Below, piece by piece: positions 36,764 to 48,314 of a stretch of DNA of 64,000 nt; within the stretch, counting starts at the first letter, position 1, and the number at the start of each line of letters is the position of its first letter. The notes under the pieces are model-generated. The model was not told the DNA's origin. It did no database searches and saw only the letters and a list, made by a program, of their open reading frames with translations. A program made the position numbers and the translations under genes. Source of the DNA: an uncultured Nitrospira sp. GTDB taxonomy: Bacteria; Nitrospirota; Nitrospiria; Nitrospirales; Nitrospiraceae. The stretch is taken from assembly GCA_902500775.1 (NCBI GenBank), contig CABVRZ010000018.1:1-64000 (forward strand), in the 5' to 3' direction.

Positions 36764-37057
36764 ATGAATATTACGCAGCAGGATGTTGAAAAGGTAGCGC
36801 AGTTAGCGAGATTGGCCGTAACGGCTGATGAAAAAGAAACGTTTGCCAAACAGTTGACCCAGATTCTTACTCATGTCGACAAGTTGAAGCAGTACGATAC
36901 TACCGGCATTGAGCCGACTGCGACAGTGACCGGGCAAGTGAACGTGTTTCGAGAGGATCTCGTGCGTTCCTCGTTGCCGGTGGACAAAGCACTGATGAAT
37001 GCGCCGGAACGTGAATCGGATGGATTTGTTGTCCCTAAAATCATAGAGGAGCGTTAA
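36764..37057 (+). CDS. gatC: Aspartyl/glutamyl-tRNA amidotransferase subunit C
   Basis: 97 residues, normal length. GatC stabilises GatA and bridges GatA and GatB in the GatCAB enzyme, which converts misacylated Glu-tRNA(Gln) and Asp-tRNA(Asn). Family features: DVEKVAQLARLAVT at the N-terminus, FAKQLTQILTHVDKLKQYDT in the middle and the terminal FVVPKII. GatA and GatB lie further on, so the operon is split by panD, a GT2 gene and two envelope-type genes. Confidence 0.95.
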   Translation: MNITQQDVEKVAQLARLAVTADEKETFAKQLTQILTHVDKLKQYDTTGIEPTATVTGQVNVFREDLVRSSLPVDKALMNAPERESDGFVVPKIIEER

Positions 37058-37127
37058 CCGTCAATGACCGTCTCATCCCTAACCATTCTGGATGAGGCAT
37101 GAGGATCGGCGGAAGACGAAGCAATAC

Positions 37128-37484
37128 ATGTTTCGACAAATGTTACGTTCTAAGATTCATCGCGCGACGGTCACCGGCGCCCACCTCGAGTATGAAGGGA
37201 GTCTGACGATCGACCAAGACTTAATGGAAGCTGCGGGTATTCTCCCGTATGAAGCCATTGTTTGCTCAAACATGAATAATGGAGAGCGCTTCATGACCTA
37301 TGCCATCAATGGTGGACGAGGGAGGGGAGAAATTATTTTGAATGGTCCCACGGCTCGGAAAGCTGCAGTAGGAGACCAGATCATCATCTTTTGTTACGAG
37401 TATTATGGTGAAGAAGAAATCAAGAAGCACGTGCCCAAGATCGTGCGCGTCAATGAAAAGAACCGAATTGTGACGGTGAGCTAA
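37128..37484 (+). CDS. panD: Aspartate 1-decarboxylase PanD (proenzyme)
   Basis: 118 residues from the ATG at 37128; the ATG at 37092 adds 12 residues that the family lacks. The self-cleavage site YEGS falls at Gly24-Ser25 with this start, exactly as in the E. coli enzyme. Ser25 becomes the pyruvoyl group. The enzyme makes beta-alanine for pantothenate and coenzyme A. The AYIN-like stretch (TYAINGGRGRG) and the SVGDQIII-like core (AAVGDQIII) also match. It sits between gatC and gatA, an uncommon partner. Confidence 0.93.
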   Translation: MFRQMLRSKIHRATVTGAHLEYEGSLTIDQDLMEAAGILPYEAIVCSNMNNGERFMTYAINGGRGRGEIILNGPTARKAAVGDQIIIFCYEYYGEEEIKKHVPKIVRVNEKNRIVTVS

Positions 37485-37561
37485 TTGACCAAAACTTCGG
37501 CTGCTGTGTACGTGCTGAGTGGTGGTTCGTTGTGTAAAGACCCGTCAGTAACGAGAATCTC

Positions 37562-39028
37562 ATGTCTCTCCACAAATTAAGCCTCGTCGAGCTTCATAAG
37601 AAATTCACAGCCGGAGAAGTCACCGCGACAGAGATCGTGGGCGCCTATTTTCTCCGGATCAGTCAGGTTGAACCGAAGGTGAAAGCCTTTGTCACGCAGT
37701 CAAAGGACGCTGCATATGGGCAAGCAGAGGCGTTGGATCAAAAGCTCAAAGTCTGGAGAAAGACCTATCCGTTGACCGGAATGCCGCTCGCCGTCAAGGA
37801 TAACATCTGTACGGACGGTGTTCCCACGACCTGCAGTTCTCGCATGTTGCAGAATTTTGTTCCACCCTACGATGCGACGGTCGTCTCGAGGCTGCGCTCG
37901 CAGGAGTACATCTTGGTGGGCAAAACGAATCTGGATGAGTTCGCTATGGGGTCGTCGACGGAGAATTCTGCATTCGGCCCCAGTCGAAACCCGTGGAATC
38001 TCCACTGTGTGCCAGGTGGATCGAGTGGTGGTTCGGCGGCGGCGGTGGCCGCTGAAGAATGCGTGGCGGCACTTGGATCTGACACTGGGGGATCAATTAG
38101 ACAGCCGGCGGCGTTCTGTGGTGTGGTGGGGTTGAAACCGACGTATGGACGTGTCTCACGGTACGGTCTTGTGGCGTTTGCTTCCTCGCTTGATCAGATC
38201 GGCCCGATCACACGCAACGTGTCCGATGCAGCCCTTCTTCTCCAGGTCATTGCTGGTCACGATCCTATGGACTCCACCTCGGTGGATTGCTCGGTACCGG
38301 ACTACCTGAAGGCCTTGCAGAAGCGTGACCTCAAAAGCATGAGGGTCGGCGTGCCGGTGGAGTTTTTCACCGAGGGGCTCGATCCAGAGGTCGAGCAGGC
38401 GGTTCGAGGTGCAATCGGGGAGTTGAAGCAGCTTGGCGCGGAGGTCAAGGAGATCCGTTTGCCCAGGACTGATGCAGCCGTAGCGGTCTACTATGTGATT
38501 GCGACAGCTGAGGCCAGCTCAAATCTCGCCCGGTTCGACGGGGTGAAGTTCGGTTTCCGCGCCAAGGAAACGAAAGACCTGCTTGACCTGTATATGAAAA
38601 CGAGGCAGGAAGGGTTCGGGCCGGAAGTCAAACGTCGAATTATGCTTGGTGCCTATGTCCTCAGTGCAGGGTACTATGACGCCTACTACGGGAAGGCTCA
38701 GGCCGTGCGCACATTGGTCTGCCAGGATTTTGATGCCGCATTCAAAGAGGTGGACCTCATTGTCACTCCGGCGACGCCAACACCGGCCTTCAGGCTTGGC
38801 GAAAAGAGTGAAGATCCCTTGCAGATGTATCTCTCGGATATTTTCACAATCTCGGTGAATCTGGCAGGGCTACCGGCGATCGCGCTGCCCTGTGGATTCA
38901 CCAGGGCAGGGCTTCCGATCGGACTTCAACTGATTGGGCGGGCCTTTGAAGAAGACACGATGCTTCGCGCCGCACATGCGTATGAGCAGTCAACCCAATG
39001 GTGGACGAAAAGGGCTGTCCTCCGGTAA
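37562..39028 (+). CDS. gatA: Aspartyl/glutamyl-tRNA amidotransferase subunit A
   Basis: 488 residues, normal length. The amidase signature carries the catalytic triad Lys79 (PLAVKD), Ser154 (GGSSGGSAA) and Ser178 ([11 protein letters not shown]). It releases ammonia from glutamine and feeds it to GatB. The stop overlaps the start of the next glycosyltransferase gene by one base (TAATG), pointing to translational coupling. Confidence 0.97.
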   Translation: MSLHKLSLVELHKKFTAGEVTATEIVGAYFLRISQVEPKVKAFVTQSKDAAYGQAEALDQKLKVWRKTYPLTGMPLAVKDNICTDGVPTTCSSRMLQNFVPPYDATVVSRLRSQEYILVGKTNLDEFAMGSSTENSAFGPSRNPWNLHCVPGGSSGGSAAAVAAEECVAALGSDTGGSIRQPAAFCGVVGLKPTYGRVSRYGLVAFASSLDQIGPITRNVSDAALLLQVIAGHDPMDSTSVDCSVPDYLKALQKRDLKSMRVGVPVEFFTEGLDPEVEQAVRGAIGELKQLGAEVKEIRLPRTDAAVAVYYVIATAEASSNLARFDGVKFGFRAKETKDLLDLYMKTRQEGFGPEVKRRIMLGAYVLSAGYYDAYYGKAQAVRTLVCQDFDAAFKEVDLIVTPATPTPAFRLGEKSEDPLQMYLSDIFTISVNLAGLPAIALPCGFTRAGLPIGLQLIGRAFEEDTMLRAAHAYEQSTQWWTKRAVLR

Positions 39029-40161
39029 TGGTGTCTATGCCACGTGCGTTAAAGAGAAAAGCCTATGCTCGCCTTGATCCTCAGGGCATCCCCGGTCTTG
39101 TGAGTGTCATCGTCCCCACATACAATCGAGCGTATTGTGTTACCAAGTCGATAGACAGCGCGTTGGCGCAGACATATCCAAACATCGAGGTCATCATCAT
39201 CGACGACGGCTCCTCAGACAACACGAGAGAGTTGATCGAGAACACCTACGCGAGTGAGCCTCGGGTTCGGTACGTCTATCAGCCGAACGGTGGTGTGGCG
39301 GTTGCCCGGAATCATGGGATACGGCTCTCGCGTGGAGAGTTCATGGCGTTACTGGATTCCGACGACATCTGGAAGCCATGGAAGACGGAGGTTCAGGTAC
39401 AGGTCTTTCACGAGCAGTTGGAAGTTGGGATGACATGGACGGATATGGAAGCCGTGGATCCCAACGGTCAGCTGATCGCTCTACGGTTCTTGCGAACCAT
39501 GTACTCGACCTATCAATGGTTCCCCACGGCGGATTCCCTATTTACCTCGGTGTACATGCTTCCGCGCGAACAGGCTGATCGGGTTGGGGAAAATCATCTC
39601 GGACAGATTCACGTCGGCGATATCTTCTCACCGATGATGATGGGGAATTTAGTGCACACCTCGACCGTGATGATACGGCGCACGCGCCTGGCGCAGGTTG
39701 GGTATTTCCCTGAGAATCTACGGAATGCTGGTGAGGATTACGATTTTCATTTGCGGACCTGCCATGCTGGACCTGTGGCATTCGTTGATGTCTCGTCAAT
39801 CTACTATCGAGTGGGGTGGCACGATCAAATCACGGTGAAGGACTTCAATTTTTTCTTTGCCCGCGGCTATCTAAAGAGTGTGCGGGGCTATCTGCTCTCT
39901 GACCCGGACCGCATTCAGCTGTCGCCGAGTATGATGCAGACGCTCATGGCTCAGGCACATGAATGGGTCGGGAGCGCCCTGTTCCGGTTGGGCAAGAGAC
40001 GGCCGGCACGTCGGTTCCTTGTCTGCAGTTTGGAATACCAGTTCTGGCAGCCGCGGGCTTACCTGACGCTCTTCCGAGCCAGTGTGCCCAAAAAGATCGA
40101 CGACATGCTGCTGAATGCGTATCGACTAGCAAAAAGGTTGGTCAGGCCAGCAACGGCCTGA
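39028..40161 (+). CDS. Family 2 glycosyltransferase
   Basis: 377 residues from the ATG at 39028, which overlaps the gatA stop as TAATG; an in-frame start at 38998 would lie inside gatA. GT-A fold: VSVIVPTYNRAYCVTKSID at the N-terminus, DDGSSDN, then LLDSDDIW as the metal-binding motif. The C-terminal 150 residues are helical, with no membrane segment. It probably transfers a sugar to a cell-surface glycan. Its position inside a tRNA-amidation operon is odd. Confidence 0.85.
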   Translation: MVSMPRALKRKAYARLDPQGIPGLVSVIVPTYNRAYCVTKSIDSALAQTYPNIEVIIIDDGSSDNTRELIENTYASEPRVRYVYQPNGGVAVARNHGIRLSRGEFMALLDSDDIWKPWKTEVQVQVFHEQLEVGMTWTDMEAVDPNGQLIALRFLRTMYSTYQWFPTADSLFTSVYMLPREQADRVGENHLGQIHVGDIFSPMMMGNLVHTSTVMIRRTRLAQVGYFPENLRNAGEDYDFHLRTCHAGPVAFVDVSSIYYRVGWHDQITVKDFNFFFARGYLKSVRGYLLSDPDRIQLSPSMMQTLMAQAHEWVGSALFRLGKRRPARRFLVCSLEYQFWQPRAYLTLFRASVPKKIDDMLLNAYRLAKRLVRPATA

Positions 40162-40216
40162 GTTACAGGGAGAGCGGGTGGCCCGTGCTTGTGTTGATGG
40201 AGATGGGGAGGAAATT

Positions 40217-40624
40217 ATGACGATCGTTGAAATTGCGGCACTCCTCGTCGCAGGAGTATTTGCAGTGCTGGTTGGATATCTCGTGCCTGTCTTGATGCAG
40301 GTTCGAAAGACCGTTGCCGAGTCCGAACAGTTGCTGGCCAAGATGAATTCGGACCTGCCGGCTCTCGTGGCCGAGCTGCGTGCGGTGAGCGAGAACCTCA
40401 ATGAAGTGACGAGTCAGGCACGCGAGGGGGTCGAACATGCGTCAGTCCTGCTGCACGCGGTTGGCGAAATTGGTGAATCAGTACAGCAAGTCCATAACGT
40501 GGTTCGCGGTTCAAGTGGAACGCTATTGAGCAACGTAGCGAGTATGGTTGCTGGCTTCAAGGCCGCGACGCATGTGGTACGGGAACGCATGAAACCTGAG
40601 GGAGGGACACACAATGGCGGATGA
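40217..40624 (+). CDS. DUF948 membrane-anchored coiled-coil protein
   Basis: 135 residues from the ATG at 40217, which has GGGGAGGA upstream. It has one N-terminal transmembrane helix (about 5-25), then a long amphipathic coiled coil (KMNSDLPALVAELRAVSENL onward) of the DUF948 type. The family often pairs with YtxH proteins, as here, where the next gene overlaps it. A structural role at the envelope or in stress is inferred. Confidence 0.8.
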   Translation: MTIVEIAALLVAGVFAVLVGYLVPVLMQVRKTVAESEQLLAKMNSDLPALVAELRAVSENLNEVTSQAREGVEHASVLLHAVGEIGESVQQVHNVVRGSSGTLLSNVASMVAGFKAATHVVRERMKPEGGTHNGG

Positions 40625-40937
40625 ACGTGGAGCTTCAGCAGCGGTACTGCTAGCGTTTCTCAGCGGTGCGGCGATGGGGGCGGTGATGGGATTATTACTG
40701 GCGCCCCAAACGGGCAGTGAGTCACGTGACCGACTGCGCGGTTATGCTCGTCGTGCGGAAACTGATTTGCGAGATCTCGCTGGGCGAGCCGGTGAGGCGT
40801 TTGAAGAAGCCGTCGATCAGGGCCGGGAGTTCGTCGAGTCGAAACGGTCGGTCCTGCGGGAAGCCTTCGATGCCGGCCGCGAGGCGATGAAGCGTGAACG
40901 AGAGCACATCCAAGATGAGGGGGCGGAGCGTGGATGA
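40614..40937 (+). CDS. YtxH-domain protein
   Basis: 107 residues. An N-terminal hydrophobic segment with [21 protein letters not shown] is the YtxH signature. The rest is charged and helical, with Arg/Glu repeats. It overlaps the preceding DUF948 gene by 11 bases and the gatB start by 4 bases (ATGA), so translation is coupled along the run. YtxH proteins are often induced by stress in Bacillus; the function is not defined. Confidence 0.8.
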   Translation: MADERGASAAVLLAFLSGAAMGAVMGLLLAPQTGSESRDRLRGYARRAETDLRDLAGRAGEAFEEAVDQGREFVESKRSVLREAFDAGREAMKREREHIQDEGAERG

Positions 40938-42364
40938 TGTTTGAGGTGGTGATCGGGGTGGAGGTCCATGCACAACTTCGGACCAACTCCAAAATGTTCT
41001 GCGGGTGTGGCACGACGTTTGGTCTCTCAGCCAACAGCCAGACCTGCCCGGTCTGCCTTGGTCTGCCAGGCAGTTTACCCGTGATCAATCGGATGGCAGT
41101 TGAAATGGCGGTTCGTGCCGGATTGGCGTTGAACTGTACGATCACGACGAATAATCGATTCGCGAGAAAGAATTACTTCTACCCGGATTTGCCCAAGGGG
41201 TACCAGATTTCCCAATACGAGGATCCGATCTGTCAGCATGGATGGATTGAGGTCGCTGTCGGGACGGTCACAAAACGAGTTCGAATCCGACGAGCCCACC
41301 TGGAAGAAGACGCAGGGAAAAACGTACACGAAACTGGGACGGCGGGAAGCCGTGTGGATTTGAATCGTGCGGGCACGCCGCTCCTAGAGATCGTGACAGA
41401 ACCGGATATGAGTTCAGCCGATGAGGTGGTGGCCTATCTGAAGGGGTTACGCGACGTGCTCATGTACCTTGATGTGTGCGACGGCAACATGGAGGAGGGA
41501 AGTTTTCGGTGCGAACCAAACCTATCACTCCGTCCAGTGGGCCAGAAAAAGTTTGGAACCAAGGTTGAGCTCAAGAATATCAATTCCTTCAAGTATGTAA
41601 AGGATGCGGTTGAGTACGAGATCAAACGGCAGAGTAAAGTGTTGAATGAGGGCGGCAAGATTTACCAAGAGACCAGGCTCTGGAATATTGATCGCGGTGA
41701 AACAGCGGTTATGCGCTCCAAAGAAGAAGCGCATGATTACCGCTATTTCCCTGATCCGGATCTGGTGCCGTTAAAATTGGAAGCGGACTGGATTAATGGA
41801 TTTCGATCGTCCTTGCCGGAGTTGCCGTCGGCTCGCGCTCGTCGCTTTGTCGCGGAGTATGGTCTCCCGGAGTACGATGCGGGAGTGATCACGACATCCA
41901 AAGGCATGGCGGACTACTTTGAGACTTGCCTAACCCAGTTTAGAGAGCCCAAAACGGTGAGCAATTGGGTCATGGGGGAATTGACGCGAGAATTGAATAA
42001 TGCAGGGACGGACATCGCCGCCTCGCCTGTTTCACCTGAACGGCTCGTCGATCTTCTGACGATGGTGAACAAAGGGGTTATCAGTTTAAAAGTTGCCCGT
42101 GAGATCTTTCCTGAGCTCTATCACAGTGGCAAGGCCCCACAACAGCTCGTACAGGAAAAGGGGCTGACGCAGGTCTCGGACGAAGGCGCATTGGAGAAAG
42201 TAATTGAGGCGGTGCTCGGGAACAATCCAGCACAGGTGGCGCAGTTTAAAGAAGGCAAGCAACAGGTATTAGGATTTCTTGTTGGGCAAGTGATGAAGGC
42301 AAGCGGGGGGAAGGCGAATCCCGGCAAGGTGAATGAGTTACTAAAAAGGAAACTGATTGTCTAA
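40934..42364 (+). CDS. gatB: Aspartyl/glutamyl-tRNA amidotransferase subunit B
   Basis: 476 residues. Kinase-transamidase subunit. The N-terminal cradle has [19 protein letters not shown] and the [12 protein letters not shown] segment, which includes the zinc cysteines. The C-terminal YqeY-like tail ends with [16 protein letters not shown]. GatB activates the Glu or Asp carboxylate with ATP and receives ammonia from GatA. Start ATG at 40934 overlaps the YtxH stop. Confidence 0.97.
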   Translation: MMFEVVIGVEVHAQLRTNSKMFCGCGTTFGLSANSQTCPVCLGLPGSLPVINRMAVEMAVRAGLALNCTITTNNRFARKNYFYPDLPKGYQISQYEDPICQHGWIEVAVGTVTKRVRIRRAHLEEDAGKNVHETGTAGSRVDLNRAGTPLLEIVTEPDMSSADEVVAYLKGLRDVLMYLDVCDGNMEEGSFRCEPNLSLRPVGQKKFGTKVELKNINSFKYVKDAVEYEIKRQSKVLNEGGKIYQETRLWNIDRGETAVMRSKEEAHDYRYFPDPDLVPLKLEADWINGFRSSLPELPSARARRFVAEYGLPEYDAGVITTSKGMADYFETCLTQFREPKTVSNWVMGELTRELNNAGTDIAASPVSPERLVDLLTMVNKGVISLKVAREIFPELYHSGKAPQQLVQEKGLTQVSDEGALEKVIEAVLGNNPAQVAQFKEGKQQVLGFLVGQVMKASGGKANPGKVNELLKRKLIV

Positions 42365-43672
<1,308 letters not shown>

Positions 43673-43700
43673 TCTGTTTTAGCAGCGATTGGATGTACGA

Positions 43701-44060
43701 ATGGTTATCAAGCAAAATCGTGGCCGGGAGTGGCTGGAGTGGCAGCGACGTCTGTTCACCCTCGTTCAGGTTGGCGGAGTGATCGGGCTTATGTGGCTGG
43801 CGGTCGCATTATTCTATGGGGAGATGGGACTTTCTCGGTATCTCTCGATGCGGGATCATGCCAAGAGTCTAGACCAGGAGTTGTCAGTGTTGCGCAATGA
43901 AAATGTGGCCCTGCAGCAAGATATTCTGCGTCTTCAACATGATCCGTCCAAGATCGAGCAATTGGCTCGTGAGCAGTTAGGCTATGTGCGAAAAGGCGAG
44001 ACAGTGTATCAATTCATCCCGGGTTCAGAGAAACCACGGGAGCCATCCTCGAAGCCATGA
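43701..44060 (+). CDS. FtsB/DivIC-type septum-formation initiator
   Basis: 119 residues from the ATG at 43701; a TTG at 43689 is less likely. One transmembrane helix (about 22-42) is followed by a periplasmic coiled coil with LRNENVALQQDILRLQHD and the conserved RLQ...ARE..GYVRKGE end. Such proteins link FtsL and FtsQ in the divisome. The stop overlaps the era start by 4 bases (ATGA). Confidence 0.85.
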   Translation: MVIKQNRGREWLEWQRRLFTLVQVGGVIGLMWLAVALFYGEMGLSRYLSMRDHAKSLDQELSVLRNENVALQQDILRLQHDPSKIEQLAREQLGYVRKGETVYQFIPGSEKPREPSSKP

Positions 44061-44941
44061 AGTTCGGAACGGTTGCCATTATTGGACGGTCCAACGTGGG
44101 CAAATCGACCCTGTTGAATCGTCTGCTGGGTGAGAAAATCTCGATCGTCTCGAGTAAACCGCAAACGACGAGGACTCGAGTGATGGGTGTGGTGCATGCA
44201 GAAGGGGCACAAATCGCCTTTCTCGACACACCGGGGCTGCATAAGCCTGAACATTTGTTGAATCGACGGATGGTTCGCGCAGCGGTGGAAACACTCGAAG
44301 AAGCGGATGTGTTGTATATGCTTATGGAGGCGACGAGCCTTCCGGGTCCTGGGGATGTGTCTGCCATCAAATATATGAAAGAGGCCCTAGCCAAGCAGCC
44401 CAGGCCGGTGATCCTGGTCATCACGAAAATCGATCTGGTCAACAAGCATAAGATGCTTCCGGTTCTTGAGCAGTATGCCAAGCTTTTTGCCTGGACAGAA
44501 GTGGTGCCGGTGTCTGCTCAGGCCGATGACAATGTCGAACGATTGCTTGCAGTGACAGTTCCGTACCTTCCGTTAGGGGAGGGGCCGTATGGCGAGGATG
44601 TTGTGACAGATCAGACGATGAGAACATTGGCGGCCGAAATGATTCGTGAAAAGGCGATACAGGCAACAGAGGATGAGGTCCCCTATGCAACGGCTGTTGA
44701 GATCGATGAATTTATTGAAGAGGGAAAGCTGGCGAAGATCAAGGCCTCTATTGTGGTCGAACGAGAGACACAAAAGGGCATCCTGATAGGGAAACACGGG
44801 GAGCGGCTGAAAACGATCGGGACTCAAGCCCGATTGGATATGGAACGGGTTTTTGGGATGAAGGTGTTTCTTGAGCTGTGGGTGAAGGTCCGAAAAGCCT
44901 GGCGTGAGGATGAGCAGACCCTCGTGGAGTTGGGTTACTAG
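44057..44941 (+). CDS. era: GTPase Era
   Basis: 294 residues. The G1 loop is GRSNVGKST, G2 is in KPQTTRTRV, G3 is DTPGLHKPE, G4 is TKIDL, and a KH domain ends the protein (SIVVERETQKGILIGKHGERL). Era binds 16S rRNA and times 30S maturation. Its start overlaps ftsB. The next 211 bases (44942-45152) hold no gene I can support. Confidence 0.96.
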   Translation: MKFGTVAIIGRSNVGKSTLLNRLLGEKISIVSSKPQTTRTRVMGVVHAEGAQIAFLDTPGLHKPEHLLNRRMVRAAVETLEEADVLYMLMEATSLPGPGDVSAIKYMKEALAKQPRPVILVITKIDLVNKHKMLPVLEQYAKLFAWTEVVPVSAQADDNVERLLAVTVPYLPLGEGPYGEDVVTDQTMRTLAAEMIREKAIQATEDEVPYATAVEIDEFIEEGKLAKIKASIVVERETQKGILIGKHGERLKTIGTQARLDMERVFGMKVFLELWVKVRKAWREDEQTLVELGY

Positions 44942-45152
44942 CCGCTCATGGAAACTGATGGTGATGTGTCCCCATAATACGCACTCGCAAACGATTCCGA
45001 TGGCATTCCATATGCTGCAACAGTCAAAACAGGTTGTCACGTAAGACCGTAGAACGTGAAGACGAAGTACCTGCGCTGCGCCCTCCAGTGAGTTTGTGAC
45101 CTTGTCAAGGTAAGCGCAGTCAGAGCAAGTCCCAAGATTCCGCCCAACAATC

Positions 45153-46613
45153 ATGCAGCCCACCGACCCATCAACGGAACCACATCTTCCGGAACAACGT
45201 ACACGTCTCGCTGAGCGCGATATCCTTCGTGAGGTCCTTCGCGATCAGACTGAGCGCGGGCAGACAAAGTCGGACATTGTGATTCAATCCGTTCAGAAGT
45301 TGCTGCGCCGGGGAGCGATCACGAACCTGTCAAAAATGTTGGGGCGTATGCATCCGGCGGATATTGCCAAGGCGGTGACGCATCTCTCCTCGCCGAAGGA
45401 GAAACGGGAAATTTTTGAGCTGGTTCGTGGCCAGAGAAAACGTGGGCAGGTGCTCAGCGAGCTTGAAGGGGAGAGTATTCAACAGGTTGTTGCAGATCTG
45501 CTTCACGCTGATATTGCCTGGCTCTTGAAGGATCTTGGCCCTGACGACGTTGCCTATATTCTCGGGGTCCTCCCGGAAGAGCGAAGCAAAGAAGTACTGG
45601 CCCTGATGAAAGCGGAGGATTCGACCGAAGTGGCCGACATTCTCCGGTACCCCAAAGATACGGCCGGCGCCATCATGACCACAGAGTTCTTTTCGCTTCC
45701 TGAGGATGCCACCGCACAGGAGGCCATCCGCCGGTTGCAACAGGCAACCGATGCGGAAATGGTGTTCTATATTTATGTGACGGACAAGGATGATCGTCTA
45801 GTTGGTGTCCTTTCTCTTCGACAGCTTCTCACGGTGCCTCCCACGACTCCGCTGAAAAACATCATGACGCGGGAAGCAATGAGCGTCAGTATTGACATGG
45901 ATCAGGAAGAGGTGGCACGGCAGGTGGCCAACTATAACTTGTTGGCGATTCCCGTCGTGGAACGAGACGGGAAGCTTGTGGGGATTATCACGGTGGATGA
46001 TGTGGTCGATGTCATCCGTGAAGAAGCGACTGAGGATATGCTGAAGATGGCCGGAGCTATTGAAGAGGATACGACTTCGAAGTCATCAAGCATCGCATCA
46101 GCAAAGCTACGCTTGCCGTGGCTGTTTACCAACCTCGTGGGAAGCCTGTTGTCCGGTGCGATCCTTTGGTATTTCCGCTATACGGTCCAAGAGGTTGTTG
46201 CAATCGTAAGTTTTATTCCCGTCATCGCGGCGATGGGTGGTAATGTCGGTTTGCAATCATCCACATTGATTATTCGTGGGCTGGCCACCGGTTCCGTCGA
46301 GCTCTCCCATGTCTGGCCGGTGTTTTTTCGCGAGGTAAAGATCGGGTTGGTGATGGGACTGGCGTGTGGAGTGACCTTGACGTTAGTTGCCTGGGTGTTG
46401 CATCAAGGATTTCTGGGGATGGTTGTTGGCGTTTCTCTGATCATCGCCTTTTTTGTTTCGACCAGTATGGCGACGATTATGCCGATCCTTCTGAAGCGCA
46501 TGGGGGTCGATCCTGCCGTTGCAGCTGGCCCTTTTGTGACCACGGCCAATGATATCACGGGAATTTCGATTTATTTGACGCTGGCCACACTATTCTTAGA
46601 GTATCTCCGATGA
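45153..46613 (+). CDS. mgtE: Magnesium transporter MgtE
   Basis: 486 residues. An N-terminal superhelical domain (to about 160) is followed by two CBS domains (about 165-290) and five membrane helices. Channel features: SSTLIIRGLATG and the AAGPFVTTANDITGISIYL pore segment with the selectivity Asp. It transports Mg2+ gated by the cytoplasmic domains. Start is ATG at 45153 with a weak ribosome site. Confidence 0.94.
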   Translation: MQPTDPSTEPHLPEQRTRLAERDILREVLRDQTERGQTKSDIVIQSVQKLLRRGAITNLSKMLGRMHPADIAKAVTHLSSPKEKREIFELVRGQRKRGQVLSELEGESIQQVVADLLHADIAWLLKDLGPDDVAYILGVLPEERSKEVLALMKAEDSTEVADILRYPKDTAGAIMTTEFFSLPEDATAQEAIRRLQQATDAEMVFYIYVTDKDDRLVGVLSLRQLLTVPPTTPLKNIMTREAMSVSIDMDQEEVARQVANYNLLAIPVVERDGKLVGIITVDDVVDVIREEATEDMLKMAGAIEEDTTSKSSSIASAKLRLPWLFTNLVGSLLSGAILWYFRYTVQEVVAIVSFIPVIAAMGGNVGLQSSTLIIRGLATGSVELSHVWPVFFREVKIGLVMGLACGVTLTLVAWVLHQGFLGMVVGVSLIIAFFVSTSMATIMPILLKRMGVDPAVAAGPFVTTANDITGISIYLTLATLFLEYLR

Positions 46614-46665
46614 CACGATTCCGTAGGTCGCCAGGATGTTGGGGTGTCACTGAAGAGAGGGGCCT

Positions 46666-47430
46666 GTGCCGCTTGTAAAGACGACAGCCATTGTTTTACG
46701 GAGTCGCAAATGGGGTGATGCGGATCGGATTGTCACGTTCTATTCAAAGGATAGAGGAAAGATTCGAGGGGTGGCTCGTGGCGCGCGTCGGCCAAAGAGC
46801 CGATTTGGAGCTGCGCTTGAGCCGTTCAGTCTGTGTCGATTGGACCTCTTTGAAAAATCCGGTGACTCGCTCCTTCGGGTTTCACATATTGATCTTGTCA
46901 GGTCCTCTCTGAAGCTGCGAGAATCTCTCAGCCTGATAGATTCGGCGGCACGGATGGTCAATGTGGTGACCGCAATTACTCCAGATGGAGATCCGGATTC
47001 GCTCCTATTTGATACGCTCGATCAGGGTCTTGCATCACTTCATGAGAGTGAAGACCCAACGTTTACAGCACTCCTTTTCCAAATCAGATTGCTGGGAGTC
47101 ACCGGATTTCGTCCGCAGACTGACCATTGTGCCACATGCGGGAAGACGCAGTTTATCGGCGAGCCGCAGTTCTCTCCGGTTGCGGGCGGGCTCGTGTGTT
47201 TATCATGTGCAGCGCATCAGCGAGTTCGCTGTGTGGCGCTTTCACGCGGCAGCCTTTCATTTCTCCAACAGGCTATTCGTCTGGATTCAACCGTTGTGAC
47301 ACGGTTGCGAGCCAGTGGACAAGTACGTGGCGAAGTGGAAGCAGCGATCGAGGGATATGTGACGGTTGTGGCCGGTAAGCGGATTCCGTCGGTGAATTTT
47401 TTGTCGGTTGCCTTGTCATACAAGACGTGA
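46666..47430 (+). CDS. recO: DNA repair protein RecO
   Basis: 254 residues, start GTG at 46666. The N-terminal OB fold begins TTAIVLRSRKWGDADRIVTF, and GVARGARRPKSRFGA is the conserved basic DNA-binding loop. A zinc knuckle follows: CATCG near residue 155 and CLSC near 182. RecO loads RecA onto gapped DNA with RecR and anneals strands. It is 52 bases after mgtE. Confidence 0.93.
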   Translation: MPLVKTTAIVLRSRKWGDADRIVTFYSKDRGKIRGVARGARRPKSRFGAALEPFSLCRLDLFEKSGDSLLRVSHIDLVRSSLKLRESLSLIDSAARMVNVVTAITPDGDPDSLLFDTLDQGLASLHESEDPTFTALLFQIRLLGVTGFRPQTDHCATCGKTQFIGEPQFSPVAGGLVCLSCAAHQRVRCVALSRGSLSFLQQAIRLDSTVVTRLRASGQVRGEVEAAIEGYVTVVAGKRIPSVNFLSVALSYKT

Positions 47431-47449
47431 GCAGAGGAGAGGTGTTGGG

Positions 47450-47806
47450 ATGGCGGTTGCTGCACTAGAGCCTCGAGATATGGAGTGGCTTGAGAAGGGT
47501 GTATTGGGAATTCAATGGAGTGATGGTCATCAGGCGGTATATCCGGTCCGTTCTCTTCGACTGCATTGTCCTTGCGCAGCCTGTGTCGACGAATGGACGG
47601 GAGAACGTCGTCTTCAGGCAGACGATGTCCCGCTCTTGATCATGCTGCAGGATATTCAGCCGGTTGGGCGCTATGCGTTTCAATTCAAATGGAGCGATGG
47701 CCATGATACGGGGATTTATTCCTATACGTTACTCAGGGCATTGTGTCAGTGCGGTACCTGTCAACCGGTTAAACCGATCGAAGTAAAGTCCAGGCGGCTT
47801 CTGTGA
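47450..47806 (+). CDS. DUF971 protein
   Basis: 118 residues from the ATG at 47450, with AGAGGAGAGG upstream; a reading from 47408 overlaps recO. The DUF971 pattern is clear: IQWSDGHQAVYPVRSLRLHCPCAAC, then FKWSDGHDTGIYSYTLLRALC. The family includes a gamma-butyrobetaine-hydroxylase-like N-terminal domain, so an iron-sulfur or metal link is possible. It overlaps the next lipoprotein ORF if that uses its GTG. Confidence 0.85.
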   Translation: MAVAALEPRDMEWLEKGVLGIQWSDGHQAVYPVRSLRLHCPCAACVDEWTGERRLQADDVPLLIMLQDIQPVGRYAFQFKWSDGHDTGIYSYTLLRALCQCGTCQPVKPIEVKSRRLL

Positions 47807-47820
47807 GGGGAGACTACGAT

Positions 47821-48294
47821 ATGCTCAAGATCAGTCGTGCTCCAATGAACACCATGCTAAGTGTGCTCGGATTTGTAGGGTGCTTGTTAGTGGTCGGATG
47901 CAAAAGTATGCCAACGTTGGAGCAGCAAGAGCAGCTCGTGCAAAGAGAGAATCTTGTGCTGGATCACATTACCAGTAGGGCGGTTGTCAATGCGTGGGGG
48001 GAGGCTCCGTTTTACCACAGCGAGTTCGCGTATTTTTTTGTGATGCCAGATTTGAGCATCATCCCTCGATCTCGAGTCGCCGCGGGTGAGGTGCCAAAAG
48101 GATGGAGAGGCGGAGTTCATGCGGGCGAAGGAGTCTACTTTGCGTACCCTGATCGAGGGTGGTTGTTGGTCTTCTTGGATGAGCGCCTTGTCTACAGAGA
48201 AAAGCTCGGGCCTGATGAGTTACGGGCATTGGCTGGTGCCTGGGCGTATGAGGCGCGGTTCAAGACTGGGATTAATGAAGTTTCACGTCCGTAA
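47821..48294 (+). CDS. Lipoprotein of unknown function
   Basis: 157 residues from the ATG at 47821, which has AGGGGAGA upstream; a GTG at 47803 overlaps the DUF971 stop. The signal peptide ends in a lipobox (LVVGC). The mature part is soluble and beta-rich, with a conserved-looking GWRGGVHAGEGVYFAYPDR stretch and no catalytic motif I know. It is probably outer-membrane anchored. It lies 20 bases before glgA. Confidence 0.65.
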   Translation: MLKISRAPMNTMLSVLGFVGCLLVVGCKSMPTLEQQEQLVQRENLVLDHITSRAVVNAWGEAPFYHSEFAYFFVMPDLSIIPRSRVAAGEVPKGWRGGVHAGEGVYFAYPDRGWLLVFLDERLVYREKLGPDELRALAGAWAYEARFKTGINEVSRP

Positions 48295-48314
48295 GGTGTC
48301 TTTCGTTACCCCGC

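Noticed and set aside
41277-41292. GTTCGAATCC as a tRNA T-arm
   Set aside because: It is inside gatB and no cloverleaf can be drawn.
44573-45163. 196-residue minus-strand frame over era and mgtE leader
   Set aside because: It is antisense to the well-supported era gene and shows no domain.
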